64,000 nucleotides of DNA from Arthrobacter sp. ATA002 (GTDB lineage: Bacteria; Actinomycetota; Actinomycetes; Actinomycetales; Micrococcaceae). The notes under the pieces were generated by a model. That model was not told the origin of the DNA. It made no database searches and saw nothing but the letters and a program-made list of their open reading frames with translations. Positions 18,047 through 26,860 of the stretch are shown one piece after another. Both the position numbers and the translations under genes were made by a program. Each line of letters opens with the position of its first letter. The stretch's first letter is position 1. The stretch covers positions 2,356,001 through 2,420,000 of the forward strand of contig NZ_CP114015.1 of the NCBI RefSeq assembly GCF_026898095.1, in the 5' to 3' direction.

Positions 18047-18319
18047 ATGACTACTCGACGCACCTTTTTCTGGATGGGATTCCTCCTGCTGGCCCTCGGT
18101 CTCGCGCTGGGCAGCCTCTACCTGTTCCTCGGGCTGGACGGATTCCTGGGTGGCATGTGCTCCGGCGCCTCAGTGATGCTGATGATCATTGCCGCGTATA
18201 TCTTCGCCCGCTGCATCTGGTGGGAACGAAGCCGGGGCAGCGCCGGCAACACTGGTTGGCTGCCCAGCCGCGACCGCAACGACTGGCTGCCCAGCCGGGA
18301 CCGAAAGGACCGGCCGTGA
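18047..18319 (+). CDS. two-span membrane protein with C-terminal repeats
   Basis: 90 residues. Two membrane helices (about 8-28, FFWMGFLLLALGLALGSLYL, and 36-56, CSGASVMLMIIAAYIFARCI) are followed by a cytoplasmic tail made of two 9-residue copies, WLPSRDRND and WLPSRDRKD. The ATG lies at the predicted transcription start. The stop overlaps the next gene's GTG (GTGA), so the two proteins are translationally coupled. It might anchor or sense for the DNA-binding partner; that is inference. Confidence 0.7.
   Translation: MTTRRTFFWMGFLLLALGLALGSLYLFLGLDGFLGGMCSGASVMLMIIAAYIFARCIWWERSRGSAGNTGWLPSRDRNDWLPSRDRKDRP
18257..18310 (+). repeat. 27-bp tandem duplication
   Basis: Two adjacent 27-bp units beginning TGGCTGCCCAGCCG (18257-18283 and 18284-18310), differing at 4 positions, encoding WLPSRDRND/WLPSRDRKD at the tail of the membrane protein. 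Confidence 0.9.
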
Positions 18320-18855
18320 CGGACCAGTCCGGCGCGGACCTGCAGGAACAAATTGGCGCCCTCATCCTCGGCGACCGCAACGACCGGGCCAACCTTACCG
18401 AGGCAGACCACCTCGTCCTGGTCCGCAGGGCAGGCGCCGCAGAGCAGGCCAGTCAGCGGCTGCAGCACCTCGCCGTCGCGGCCGCACGCAGCGCGGGGGT
18501 CAGCTGGGCCGCCCTGGGCCGTGAACTGGGCATGAGCCGGCAGGCTGCACAACAGCGTTTCGGTGGCCGGCCGGAGGAGCCGGCACCGGATGACCGGGAA
18601 CGCTGGCTCGGCCCGGTCACTGCATTCGATGAAATGGCCGAACTCGAGCTCGCCGGAAGGCTGGGCTGGCGGACCATCGGCGTGGACATGCTGAGGCACC
18701 GGATGCTGCGGACCGACACCCAGTGGGAGCACCGCCGGGTGCTGTGGGCACGCCCGGCCCAGCATTATGAAACGGACGGTTGGCAGGTGGGCTGCCGTGC
18801 GTTTCCGTGGCTCTATCTGGTGCGTGACCTGCACCGGGCCCCTGAGGACGGATGA
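18316..18855 (+). CDS. predicted HTH DNA-binding protein
   Basis: 179 residues from GTG 18316, overlapping the previous stop by 4 bases. The middle (AVAAARSAGVSWAALGRELG then MSRQAAQQRFGG) is a helix-turn-helix of the type found in actinobacterial small regulators: a helix, then VSWAALGRELGMSRQAAQQRF as the turn and recognition helix. The C-terminal 80 residues (WRTIGVDMLRHRMLRTDTQW then QVGCRAFPWLYLVRDL) are rich in Trp, as in proteins that bind a small molecule or partner. Coupling to a membrane protein suggests a signalling pair that may bind the operators at 17999-18044. Confidence 0.65.
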   Translation: MTDQSGADLQEQIGALILGDRNDRANLTEADHLVLVRRAGAAEQASQRLQHLAVAAARSAGVSWAALGRELGMSRQAAQQRFGGRPEEPAPDDRERWLGPVTAFDEMAELELAGRLGWRTIGVDMLRHRMLRTDTQWEHRRVLWARPAQHYETDGWQVGCRAFPWLYLVRDLHRAPEDG

Positions 18856-18913
18856 GTGCCCGGCACTGCCATGATGCTGCCTGCCCACAACGGGTCCCGC
18901 CAATGGATTTCGG

Positions 18914-19471
18914 TTACGGCCGAAGCTGTCCCAGGAACCGGTCCAGAAGCCGCTGCGCGCGCTCCGGCGTCATCCGGTCAGACTCCGTGGCCCTCGCTAC
19001 GGCAAGGCCGTCAAGAAAGGCCATCAGCAGCGCAGCGTCGTCGGCTCCGAACGCCGGATCCAGCCGCTGAAGCAGGGCGGTCAGTCCTTGCTCCATGAGG
19101 CGCCAGGACTGCCGGTGGGCCCGGGCCACAGCGTCGCTTGTAGCCGCCTTGGACGCGTAGGCCAGCCAAATAACCGAGGCGGGCCGGGATTCCGCGTCCA
19201 CGGAACCAAGGATCCGGCACACGGCCTCAAGATTGGATCGGGCCGGTGCGTCCGGATCCAGCACTGCGGTCACGTCGGCGACGAAGGCCTCGGAGACCTG
19301 GTCCATGGCGGCCATCAGCAGTTCATCTTTGGTCTTGTAGTGATGCTGGACGGCACCAACGGAGACGCCGGCAGCCGCGGCCACGTTGCGGATGGACACC
19401 TCCTCGATCCCGCGGCTCATCAGGATCTCCTGTACCGCGGTGAGGATGCGCTGGGCGGCGGAGGTCATCAT
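18914..19471 (-). CDS. TetR family repressor
   Basis: 185 residues. The N-terminal TetR HTH (ILMSRGIEEVSIRNVAAAAG then VSVGAVQHHYKTKDELLMAA) is followed by a helical ligand domain (AFLDGLAVARATESDRMTPE), ending LLDRFLGQLRP. It is divergent from the DUF998 gene with a palindrome between them (19493-19510), so it very probably represses that gene and itself. Start ATG 19471, or the next codon ATG 19468, is possible; no strong ribosome site is visible. Confidence 0.85.
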   Translation of the reverse strand: MMTSAAQRILTAVQEILMSRGIEEVSIRNVAAAAGVSVGAVQHHYKTKDELLMAAMDQVSEAFVADVTAVLDPDAPARSNLEAVCRILGSVDAESRPASVIWLAYASKAATSDAVARAHRQSWRLMEQGLTALLQRLDPAFGADDAALLMAFLDGLAVARATESDRMTPERAQRLLDRFLGQLRP

Positions 19472-19492
19472 TCGACACTACCTTGCTGGCTA

Positions 19493-19510
19493 ACAATACA
19501 GTCGTATTGT
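19493..19510. promoter_or_regulatory. TetR operator ACAATAC-N4-GTATTGT
   Basis: Perfect 7-bp inverted repeat ACAATAC / GTATTGT with a 4-base spacer, in the 50-bp gap between the TetR gene and the DUF998 gene. TATTGT (19505-19510) can serve as the -10 of the plus-strand gene, placing its transcription start within a few bases of ATG 19522. Confidence 0.75.
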
Positions 19511-19521
19511 ACGCTCATGGC

Positions 19522-20310
19522 ATGACACGACTTCGATGGGGCGCGACCCTCTGGATTTGCGGCCTGATAATGCTTCCGGCCCAGGTTTTCGCGGCAGCGA
19601 TGTGGACCCGCCCCTATTCCTGGCGGGCCAACTTCATCAGCGACCTGGGCGTGACGGCCTGTGCGACCTTCGACGCCGGCACCCGGGTGGAGCGGTACAT
19701 CTGTTCGCCTGCCCATCTGCTGGCCAACGGTTCCACCATCGCCAACGGAGCGTTTCTGGCACTTGGCGCGGTTCTGCTCTGGTCCGCGTGGCCCCGCCGC
19801 CGTGCAGGCCGGTCGGCCATGGGTTTTCTGGCTGCCGGCGGCGTGCTGGTTATGCTGGTCGGTTTGCTGCCCTGGGATGTGCAGCCTGCCGCCCATGACG
19901 CAGTGGCCCTGGCCCAGGCCGCGGTGCAGTGGGTGGGAATGATCCTCCTGCTCGTCGCCCTGCGGGGCCATCCCGGCGCCCGCACTGCTTCCGTACTGAC
20001 GGCCGTGAGCCTGGCCGTTTCAGTGGCCGGTTTCCTTCTGTTTATCGATGCGGTAAGCGGAGGCCCGTCACTGGCACTGGGCCTGGGCATCACGGAACGC
20101 CTGGCGTTCGACACCCTCACGCTCTGGGGAGCTGCCCTGGGCCTGCTGCTGCTAATGCCGCAACGATCCAAAGGGTTCCCAAAAGAAGTCGAAGTTGTCC
20201 TGCGGTCCCCCCATAAAGCGCTGGGTAAAGACGACGCCGATGTCCCCGTCAGGGTACACGGCGGCACTGACGCCGGTGCCCCCGGCCCAGCCCCACATTC
20301 CGGGCGCTGA
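19522..20310 (+). CDS. DUF998 membrane protein
   Basis: Membrane protein of the DUF998 type: about six helices, with an extracytoplasmic loop after helix 1 containing YSWRANFISDLGVTACATFD and CSPAHLLANGSTIANGAFLA, the family hallmark. I chose ATG 19522, just after the TetR operator; no ribosome site is seen, so a leaderless mRNA is possible. The last 52 codons (after LLLLMPQ) are charged and run 159 bases into the convergent serine hydrolase gene. The true stop is more likely the TAA at 20153-20155, reached after a frame correction near the end. Confidence 0.75.
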   Translation: MTRLRWGATLWICGLIMLPAQVFAAAMWTRPYSWRANFISDLGVTACATFDAGTRVERYICSPAHLLANGSTIANGAFLALGAVLLWSAWPRRRAGRSAMGFLAAGGVLVMLVGLLPWDVQPAAHDAVALAQAAVQWVGMILLLVALRGHPGARTASVLTAVSLAVSVAGFLLFIDAVSGGPSLALGLGITERLAFDTLTLWGAALGLLLLMPQRSKGFPKEVEVVLRSPHKALGKDDADVPVRVHGGTDAGAPGPAPHSGR

Positions 20311-21273
20311 CCAGGGCGCACCCGGTCCGACCTGCACGGCGGTCATGAACCCCCAGGATTCGTCCGGTCCGGCCATCTCCGCCATGCCGGCGCGCTGTGG
20401 GGAGGTTAGCTGGTCCTCCGTCATCTGCCGGCGCAGCACCGGCGGCAGGACGGTGTCCCTCGCCAGCGCCGAGAGGAAGGTGAGGTAGTCGGGAACAGTG
20501 GAAACCATGCCCCCGGCCAGGGACGGAAACTCCGGCGGGCCGGCCATGGCGTCTCGGTAGGAGACCGCCTCCCGCAGCCCGCCGCCGCCGTCGGCCTCAT
20601 AAACGGTCGGGTACCGCTCGACACCGGAAGGAAAGCCCGTGCCGGCGAGATGGAACGGTTCGCTGATCCGCTCCCGGACCAGTTCGCCCAGCGGTGTTCC
20701 GGTCACAGCCGGCAGCAGCGCGGAGAGCAGGTCGGCGCAGGCGTGATACATCCAGCGGTCCCCGGGCTGGTGCGCCAGTGGCAGCTCTCCAATCCGGGCC
20801 ACATACTCCTCCGGATCCATGGCAGGCGGGTTTGGCCCCCACAACAGATCCCGGGTGGCGGTCTGGTAGGGGGTGGATCCAAAGTCAATGCCCAGCCCGG
20901 CCGTAAACGTCAGCAGCTGCCGGACAGTAACGGGTCCTCGCGCCGGCACGGTCATCGACAGCGGCGCATCGGGGGTCACCAGGACGCGGAGGTTGGCCAG
21001 CGCCGGAAGCCAGCGTCCGACGTCGTCGTCCAGGCCCAGCGTGCCGTCAGCGACCAGGCTCAGCGCCAGCGCGCCGCCAAACAGCTTGCTGAGCGAGGAG
21101 ATGCGGAACGGGGTGTCCTCGGCCATCGGTTCCGGACGGGAGAAATCCAGCGTTCCAGTGGCAAAGACCTCGGTTTTCCCGTTGATGCTGATGCCGGCGA
21201 CGAGTCCCGGGCACCAGCCCGAGCGTACGGTTTCGGCCAGGCTGTTCCACAACGATGCGGCGGATTCAGGCAT
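20152..21273 (-). CDS. serine hydrolase, beta-lactamase/EstB-like
   Basis: 373 residues from ATG 21273. Class C beta-lactamase/esterase fold: SxxK nucleophile motif in RISSLSKLFGG, the tyrosine motif as YHACAD instead of YxN, and a C-terminal WGWAGGTG in place of KTG/HTG. The gene lacks a signal peptide, so it is a cytoplasmic esterase or peptidase-like enzyme rather than a secreted beta-lactamase. The C-terminal sequence GVVFTQRFMGGPQDNFDFFW is typical for the group. GGAGGA abuts the ATG, so a nearby alternative start is possible. Confidence 0.8.
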   Translation of the reverse strand: MPESAASLWNSLAETVRSGWCPGLVAGISINGKTEVFATGTLDFSRPEPMAEDTPFRISSLSKLFGGALALSLVADGTLGLDDDVGRWLPALANLRVLVTPDAPLSMTVPARGPVTVRQLLTFTAGLGIDFGSTPYQTATRDLLWGPNPPAMDPEEYVARIGELPLAHQPGDRWMYHACADLLSALLPAVTGTPLGELVRERISEPFHLAGTGFPSGVERYPTVYEADGGGGLREAVSYRDAMAGPPEFPSLAGGMVSTVPDYLTFLSALARDTVLPPVLRRQMTEDQLTSPQRAGMAEMAGPDESWGFMTAVQVGPGAPWSAPGMWGWAGGTGVSAAVYPDGDIGVVFTQRFMGGPQDNFDFFWEPFGSLRH

Positions 21274-21323
21274 TCCTCCACTGTCCGGCAGCCAAAGCCG
21301 CAGAGTCAACGGTGCTCGGCGCG

Positions 21324-21905
21324 TTAATCCGGCCGAGGCTGCCGGCCCCGCACTGCGGCGTAGAGCAGCATGTCCCGCCGTTCTCCGGCGATTTCGGAGT
21401 GGCTGTGGAGAAGACCTTCCCGGGTGAAGCCGGAGTATTCCGCGGTACGCGTCGAGGCCATGTTCCACGGCTCGATGAACAGTTCCACCCGGTGCAGCCC
21501 GGGGATCGTCCAGCCGAAGTCCAGCAGGGAGAGCAGCGCACGGGTGCCGACGCGGCGGCCGCGGGCACCGGGCGCGACGCCGTAGCCGGCTTGGGCGCGG
21601 CCTGCGTCCAACTCACGGAGCCACAGTCCCAACTGGCCCAGAGCCTGGTCGGTGGCGGCATCGGCGATGCAAAAGGCAAACCCTGTTCCCCGGATGTGGT
21701 GCTGCCGCTGGCGTTCGACCCAGGCCAGGGCCTGCTCCGCCGATGCCTGCGGAGGAAGGGTGCCGATTGTCGGAACGTAGTCATCGAGGGAGAGCTCCAC
21801 GGCCATTGCCGCATCTTCATCCCGGAACTTCCGCAGCCGCACCCCGCCACAGCTTGGGTCGACGGCGGGCCACGGCGGAAATGCAGCGTTCGATTCCATG
21901 GCCAC
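21324..21905 (-). CDS. GNAT N-acetyltransferase (RimJ/RimL type)
   Basis: 193 residues. Acetyl-CoA-binding segment AGYGVAPGARGRRVGTRALL (motif A, Q/RxxGxG/A) and the motif-B region VELFIEPWNMASTRTAEYSG with Asn and a following FTREG. It belongs to the ribosomal-protein-acetyltransferase-like GNATs that modify amines on proteins or small molecules. The start could be ATG 21905 or 21899. It lies just downstream of the DUF2254 gene on the same strand. Confidence 0.85.
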   Translation of the reverse strand: MAMESNAAFPPWPAVDPSCGGVRLRKFRDEDAAMAVELSLDDYVPTIGTLPPQASAEQALAWVERQRQHHIRGTGFAFCIADAATDQALGQLGLWLRELDAGRAQAGYGVAPGARGRRVGTRALLSLLDFGWTIPGLHRVELFIEPWNMASTRTAEYSGFTREGLLHSHSEIAGERRDMLLYAAVRGRQPRPD

Positions 21906-21947
21906 AGCTTGCCACAGCCGATGGGCCGGCGGCGGAGCAACCCGTGC

Positions 21948-23325
21948 CTACACCGACCGCGTCTCCCTGCCCGGTCCGCGAAGGCCGCCCGGAGGTCCCC
22001 GGCAAGGGCCTCCTCCACCCGGCGGGCCATGTCCCGGATCTCACGGTCGTCGGCAACCACCAGATGGTCGCGGGTGGTCGCCAACACCAAGGCCGACTGG
22101 CGGCGGATCTCCTCCCGCTGGCCGTCGTTGACGGCGTTGGCGGCGCAGTCCCGCAGCAGCCGCAGGACGGCGGTGAGCACCAGGGGCTCCGAATCCGCGA
22201 AGCGCCTTACCGGCCCACAGACCAGGTCCAGGAAGTAGCGGTAGTCGCGTCCCACCGTGACTAGCCGAAGCACCCCGGCGGCGTCTTCGTGGCCCTCCGG
22301 CCCGAGCCGCCGCTGCAGCGCCACCAGCAGGTCGGCGCAGTAGCCCATGGAGTGGGCCGCCGTAATGGGATCGTTGATGCTGGGCGAGATCGCCTTCACC
22401 GCGATGTCGGTCAACTGGCGCAGCCCCAGCGCCGCATCCTGCTCTGCGGTGCGTTCGTAGCCAATCTCCATGGCGTCGGCCAGCGCTTTCCGCACTGCGC
22501 CCATGGGAATGCTGCCGCCGCCGTCACTCCAGACCCGGGCCGCCGGCGTACCAACCGTGATCTGGTCTCCGGGCTGCACGTCAATCCGCATGGTCAGTCC
22601 GTACCGGCGGAGCATGTCCACCAGGGCGTGGGCCGCACCGCCTGGATAATCCCGCTGCGCCGCGCCGGAACCGCAGTGCCGCCGCCGGGCTCCGGAAAGT
22701 ACTGCACTTCGCCGGTCTCGGATGCGGGATAGGTTTCGTCCATCACGGCCAGGCAGCCCTGATGGGAGTTGAGCATCATGGTGTCCACCCGCAGCGAGCG
22801 GGTGATGTGGCCGATGAACAGCAGCAGCACCACTCCGCTGGCAATCCCCAGCACATAGACCAGGCCCACCACCAGCACCGGGACCGGCCGGTTCGGATCC
22901 ATGCCGTGCAGCCCCGTCATGCTGACCATGAAGGTGCCAAGGAGTACGCCCAGGACCGTCTGGGTGCGCGTATCCCGGGCGAAGTCACGCAGCAGCCGGG
23001 GAGAGAACTGCTGGGATGCCAGCTGCAGGGCCACCACGGTCAGGGAAAACGTCACGGTGACGGCGGTCATCACACTGGTGGCCACAGTCTGGAGCAGGCT
23101 GCTCGCGGCGGCGACGCCGGACGGCCAGATCCACTGCGCCCATTCCGCCTCCTCACCGGGCCGCACTTGGAGCAGCAACAGGGACAACAGAAGTGCAGCC
23201 AGGGAAGCACAGGCGGGCCAGAACCACAGCGATGCCCGCAGCGACTCGCGGTTGATACGGAACCTCGGCTCCGGTCCCGGGTGGCGCGGACGGAAAGTCG
23301 ACGAACCATGCCCTGTGTTGCTCAT
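21948..23325 (-). pseudogene. DUF2254 membrane protein, two frameshifts
   Basis: About 459 residues when restored. N-terminal membrane helices (ASLAALLLSLLLLQV, then TSVMTAVTVTFSLTVVALQL, SMTGLHGM, LVVGLVYVLGIASGVVLLLF) are followed by a soluble domain (QITVGTPAARVWSDGG, then AVKAISPSINDPITAAHSMG) typical of DUF2254. One base is missing near 22625-22643, between GIIQAV and ALVDMLRRYG. Another is missing in a GGG run near 21962; with it the protein ends ETRSV at the TAG 21948-21950. ATG 23325 has GAGGGGC upstream. Function unknown. Confidence 0.75.
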
Positions 23326-23413
23326 CAGTGCCCCTCGGGAAGCGGAAACTAAGCCTGCTTCATTGTGGCGGTGGTGAACGCGGCGGTCCAATCCCGGTAC
23401 GGAATCCGCACCG

Positions 23414-23938
23414 TTAGGACCGCGGCTTGTGCCCGTTCCCGGCCAGCTGCCCCAGAAGGCGGGCCAGCTCGGCCCGATCGCCGGGCTCTAAAACTGAGAA
23501 GAACTCGTCTGCCTCGCGCTTCCGGTCAGCCAGCACGGTCTTCCACAGCCGCTCCCCCGCCCCGGTCAGCACCAGCAGCGCCGCACGCCGGTCCGTCGGG
23601 TGGGCCCGTCGTTCCACCAGCCCTTTGCCCTCTAACTGGTCAACAACCTCGGTCGCCGACCGGGGCGCGATGCGCAGCCGCTCCGCCAGCTCCTTCAGCC
23701 GCAGTCCCGGCTCGCTGCCTGTGCCGGTGGCCGCGGCGGGATCGCCGCCGTGCTCGCCGGCGTGATCGCCCGGCCCGTTCCCGCCGGGAGCTTTCCGGGC
23801 GACCGCGCTCAAGGCCCGGAATTGGTGGGGCGTCAGCCCGTAGGGGGCGAGCTGCTGCATCCAGCGCTTTCGCAGGCCGCGGAATGCGGCGTGCATCAGT
23901 TCACCCAGGGCCGCCGGATCGGCGGAAGCATTCGTCAT
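23414..23938 (-). CDS. MarR family regulator
   Basis: 174 residues from ATG 23938. Winged-HTH of the MarR type: LTPHQFRALSAVARK, then LRLKELAERLRIAPRSATEV, VDQLEGKGLVERR and the wing PTDRRAALLVLTGAG. A Gly/Asp-rich insert of about 30 residues separates helix 2 from the recognition region. It is divergent from the ABC exporter at 24031, with palindromes between, so it probably controls the exporter. Confidence 0.85.
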   Translation of the reverse strand: MTNASADPAALGELMHAAFRGLRKRWMQQLAPYGLTPHQFRALSAVARKAPGGNGPGDHAGEHGGDPAAATGTGSEPGLRLKELAERLRIAPRSATEVVDQLEGKGLVERRAHPTDRRAALLVLTGAGERLWKTVLADRKREADEFFSVLEPGDRAELARLLGQLAGNGHKPRS

Positions 23939-23948
23939 GAAAAACAGT

Positions 23949-23987
23949 CTACCCATGTAGCGGGTAGCCACATAGTGAGGTAACCTC
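23949..23987. promoter_or_regulatory. MarR operators between marR-type gene and exporter
   Basis: CTACCC-N7-GGGTAG (23949-23967, perfect 6-bp arms) and, 9 bases on, GAGGTAACCTC (23977-23987, near-perfect palindrome). Both lie in the 92-bp divergent gap. Confidence 0.6.
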
Positions 23988-24030
23988 TCTATTAGCTGCG
24001 GCGCAGATACCCGCAGCCTCAGGAGGAACC

Positions 24031-25881
24031 ATGGCAATTCCCGAAGCGGCCCCGGCGGGCCCCGGTAGCGGCAGGGGATCCGGCGGCGGCCGCGGCCCTG
24101 CGCGGTTGAACCCAGCAGATAAGAAGCAGTTGAAGCGGCACCCCGTGAGCTTGAAGCGCATCGCGGCCCTGTTCGCCCCGCACAAGGGAACCATCGCCGT
24201 CGTCGTCGCGCTCATTACGCTGTCCTCGGTCATCACTTTGGCCCAGCCGTTCCTGGTCCGCGCCGTGATTGACGACGCCCTGCCGTCCGGAAACATCCGG
24301 CTGCTGCTGGTCCTGGCGGCATCGATGGTGGCGGTGGCCGCCCTTACCTCGGTGATCGGCGTCATACAGACCTGGCTGGCCACGGGCATGGGGCAGCGGG
24401 TGATGCACGCCCTGCGCGTGCGGCTGTTCACCCACCTGCAGGCGCAGTCGCTGGGCTTCTTCACCCGCACCCGCGGCGGCGAGGTGCAGTCCCGGCTTAC
24501 CCACGATATTTCCGGCATGCAGTCGGTGGTCACCACCACTGCCACCGGCGTCGCCTCCAACCTCACGACGGCGGTGGCCACGGTTGTCGCGATGGTGGCC
24601 CTGTCCCCCGGACTGAGCCTCATCTCCCTGGTGGTCCTGCCGCCGGCGGTCTGGCTCTCCCGCCGCGTGGCGCAGATCCGCCGCACGGTTACCGACGAGC
24701 GCCAGCGCGAACTTGCCGCCCTGCACACCCAGGTGGAGGAAGGACTGTCAGTCTCCGGAGTCCGTCTGGCCAAGACCCTGGGCACCGTGCCGCGGGACAC
24801 CGACAAGTTCCGCGACCGGTCCGAAAAGCTGGTGGGCCTGGAGCTGCGCAGCCAGCTCGCCGGCAGCTGGCGGATGGCCACCATGCAGATTGTCTTTGCG
24901 GCGATTCCGGCCGTCATCTATCTTGCGGCCGGCTTTCCGGCCACCAGCGGCGGCATGACCATCGGTACACTCGTGGCCTTCACTGGCCTGCAGGCCGCCG
25001 TCTTCCGCCCGGTCATGGGACTGCTGAACATCGGCGTCCAGTGGGTCACGGCGCTGGCGTTCTTTTCCCGGATCTTCGAATACCTGGATCTGGTGCCGGC
25101 CATCCGGGCGCCGAAGCATCCGGTCCGGATGGACCCGGCTTCGGTGCGCGGCGAGGTCCGGTTCGAGGGGGTCAGCTTCGCATACGACGGCGGTGCGGAC
25201 GTCCTGCGCGGGATCGACCTGGCGCTGCCACCGGGGACGACCACCGCCGTCGTCGGGCCCACCGGCTCCGGTAAGAGCACACTGGCATCGCTGCTGCCGC
25301 GCCTGAACGAGGTCAGCGCCGGCCGCGTCACCATCGACGGAGTGGACGTACGCGAAATTGCGCCCGCGGACCTGGCCCGGATTGTCGGCGTCGTCTCGCA
25401 GGAGACCTACCTGGTCCATGCCTCGGTGCGCGAGAACCTGCTCTTGGCGGCGCCGGACGCCGGCGACGAGCAGCTGTGGAGCGCACTTGCCGCCGCGCAG
25501 ATTGCCGATTCCATCGGCGCACTGCCGGAGGGGCTGGAAACACTGGTGGGCGCGCGCGGGCACCGCTTCTCCGGCGGCGAGCAGCAGCGCCTGGCCATTG
25601 CCCGCACCATCCTGCGCAACCCGCCGGTGCTGGTGCTGGACGAAGCCACCTCCGCGCTGGACAACACCACTGAAGCCCAGGTGCAGCAGGCGCTGGAGCG
25701 GCTCGCGGCCGGCCGAACCACGCTGACCATTGCGCACCGGCTCTCCACCGTGGAGAACGCGGAGCAGGTGGTGGTGCTCGACGCCGGACGCATCGTGGAG
25801 CGCGGCACGTCAGCCCGGCTGCGGGCGGCGGGCGGCGCGTTTGCCCGGCTGGCGGCGCGTCACGAGCTGGCACGGAGCTGA
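24031..25881 (+). CDS. ABC exporter (fused permease-ATPase)
   Basis: 616-residue half-transporter. Six membrane helices span residues about 55-330 ([20 protein letters not shown] and so on). The NBD has Walker [10 protein letters not shown], a Q-loop ([20 protein letters not shown]), the signature [12 protein letters not shown] (SGG form), Walker [13 protein letters not shown] and the switch His in IAHRLST. It works as a dimer exporting drugs or lipids. The start has AGGAGG before ATG 24031. The divergent MarR gene is its likely repressor. Confidence 0.92.
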   Translation: MAIPEAAPAGPGSGRGSGGGRGPARLNPADKKQLKRHPVSLKRIAALFAPHKGTIAVVVALITLSSVITLAQPFLVRAVIDDALPSGNIRLLLVLAASMVAVAALTSVIGVIQTWLATGMGQRVMHALRVRLFTHLQAQSLGFFTRTRGGEVQSRLTHDISGMQSVVTTTATGVASNLTTAVATVVAMVALSPGLSLISLVVLPPAVWLSRRVAQIRRTVTDERQRELAALHTQVEEGLSVSGVRLAKTLGTVPRDTDKFRDRSEKLVGLELRSQLAGSWRMATMQIVFAAIPAVIYLAAGFPATSGGMTIGTLVAFTGLQAAVFRPVMGLLNIGVQWVTALAFFSRIFEYLDLVPAIRAPKHPVRMDPASVRGEVRFEGVSFAYDGGADVLRGIDLALPPGTTTAVVGPTGSGKSTLASLLPRLNEVSAGRVTIDGVDVREIAPADLARIVGVVSQETYLVHASVRENLLLAAPDAGDEQLWSALAAAQIADSIGALPEGLETLVGARGHRFSGGEQQRLAIARTILRNPPVLVLDEATSALDNTTEAQVQQALERLAAGRTTLTIAHRLSTVENAEQVVVLDAGRIVERGTSARLRAAGGAFARLAARHELARS

Positions 25882-25969
25882 CCGCAGGTCCTAACCACCC
25901 GGTCAGGTGGAGGAGGTGCGCCGTGGCGGGAAACAGAAGCCCAGGGCAGGGATCTGGCAAGATAGAGCC

Positions 25970-26268
25970 ATGAAAACATCCCGCGCCGACACCGTTGCCG
26001 AAGAGGGCTTTTTCCGTGGCCGCGCGAAGTGCCCACCGAATGGCTCCTCCGTGCGCACCCGGCCATTCTGATGGTTTCGGCGCTGGTGCTGTATCACCAG
26101 TTTGTGCCGCTGCCCGCCAGCCCCATGGGCCTGGTGAGCGAGCTATTTGTGTTGAGTACCGCGTTCTCCCTGCTCTCGGGGCGCGGCCGGAAGGCGTCGA
26201 AGACCCGAGGCCCCGCGGCCGGCGGTTCCGCAGCTTCCCAGGACGGACCGGAGCGTCCGGCGGAGTAG
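25970..26268 (+). pseudogene. small membrane protein, one-base frameshift
   Basis: ATG 25970 gives KTSRADTVAEEGFFRGRAK and then reads into stops. One added base near 26028 joins it to VPTEWLLRAHPAILMVSALV, then LYHQFVPLPASPMGLVSELF, VLSTAFSLLS and a Gly/Ala/Ser-rich tail ending at 26268, giving about 99 residues with one or two membrane helices. GTG 26029 could start a shorter form but has no ribosome site. A 14-bp terminator stem follows. Function unknown. Confidence 0.5.
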
Positions 26269-26306
26269 GCTCCGCCGGACGCTTACAGAACGCAGCCGCT
26301 TACAAA

Positions 26307-26338
26307 AATGAGCCGGACCCTTCAGGGTCCGGCTCATT
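26307..26338. terminator. bidirectional terminator
   Basis: Perfect 14-bp stem AATGAGCCGGACCC / GGGTCCGGCTCATT with a 4-base loop. It lies between the plus-strand small gene and the 3' end of the minus-strand MarR gene, serving both directions. Confidence 0.85.
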
Positions 26339-26371
26339 CCGTCTTAGTCCGGTTCGGGCAGCCGGCCGGGT

Positions 26372-26860
26372 CTAACCCCCGCTGCCCGGGGAGCCGGGGG
26401 CGCCCGCCGCGTCCGGTGAACGCCGCCGGCCCAGCCGGGACAAATACTCCGCAAACTGATGCAGTTCATCCGCTGACCAGGAATCAAGCACATCCGGGTC
26501 CAGCATGATGCCGGTTCGAACTGCCGCCACCTGTGCGTCGGCTACGGGTGTGAGCAGCAGCAGCCGGGCACGGCCGTCGTTCGGGTCCGGCTGAACCTCA
26601 ATCAGGCCAAGCTCCTCCAGCTGGCGCGACTGCCTGCTGATGACACTCTTGTCCACCATCAGCAGTTCCGCGGCTGCACCAGAATGAAGCGGGCCCTCGC
26701 GCTTGAGCAGCTGGAGCATCTTCAGTCCGAACAGGGACAGGGCCGGATCAATCCGTTTGGCCGCGTCCCGCATGCTGGCCCGGACAATTTCGGTAAGCAG
26801 CCGGAGGTTTTCCTCGACCTCGTGGACAGCCTCGGCGTGGGCGGCCTGCTGCGGAGTCAC
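26372..26860 (-). CDS. MarR family regulator of the DHA2 pump
   Basis: 162 residues. MarR winged helix: LLKREGPLHSGAAAELLMVD, then KSVISRQSRQLEELGLIEVQ and the wing PDPNDGRARLLLLTP. GTG 26860 overlaps the stop of the MFS gene by 4 bases (GTGA), so regulator and pump form one operon. The operators at 28599-28645 lie at the operon promoter, fitting autorepression relieved by pump substrates. Confidence 0.88.
   Translation of the reverse strand: MTPQQAAHAEAVHEVEENLRLLTEIVRASMRDAAKRIDPALSLFGLKMLQLLKREGPLHSGAAAELLMVDKSVISRQSRQLEELGLIEVQPDPNDGRARLLLLTPVADAQVAAVRTGIMLDPDVLDSWSADELHQFAEYLSRLGRRRSPDAAGAPGSPGSGG

Noticed and set aside
20152-20310. DUF998 reading frame overlapping the convergent serine hydrolase by 159 bases as a real overlap
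   Set aside because: The overlapping tail is charged and unlike the family, and a TAA in another frame sits at 20153-20155. A misread end is more likely than two genes coding here.
22594-22640. DUF2254 as two separate adjacent genes
   Set aside because: The two frames join inside a conserved segment (GIIQAV to ALVDMLRRYG) that is continuous in the family, so it is one broken gene.
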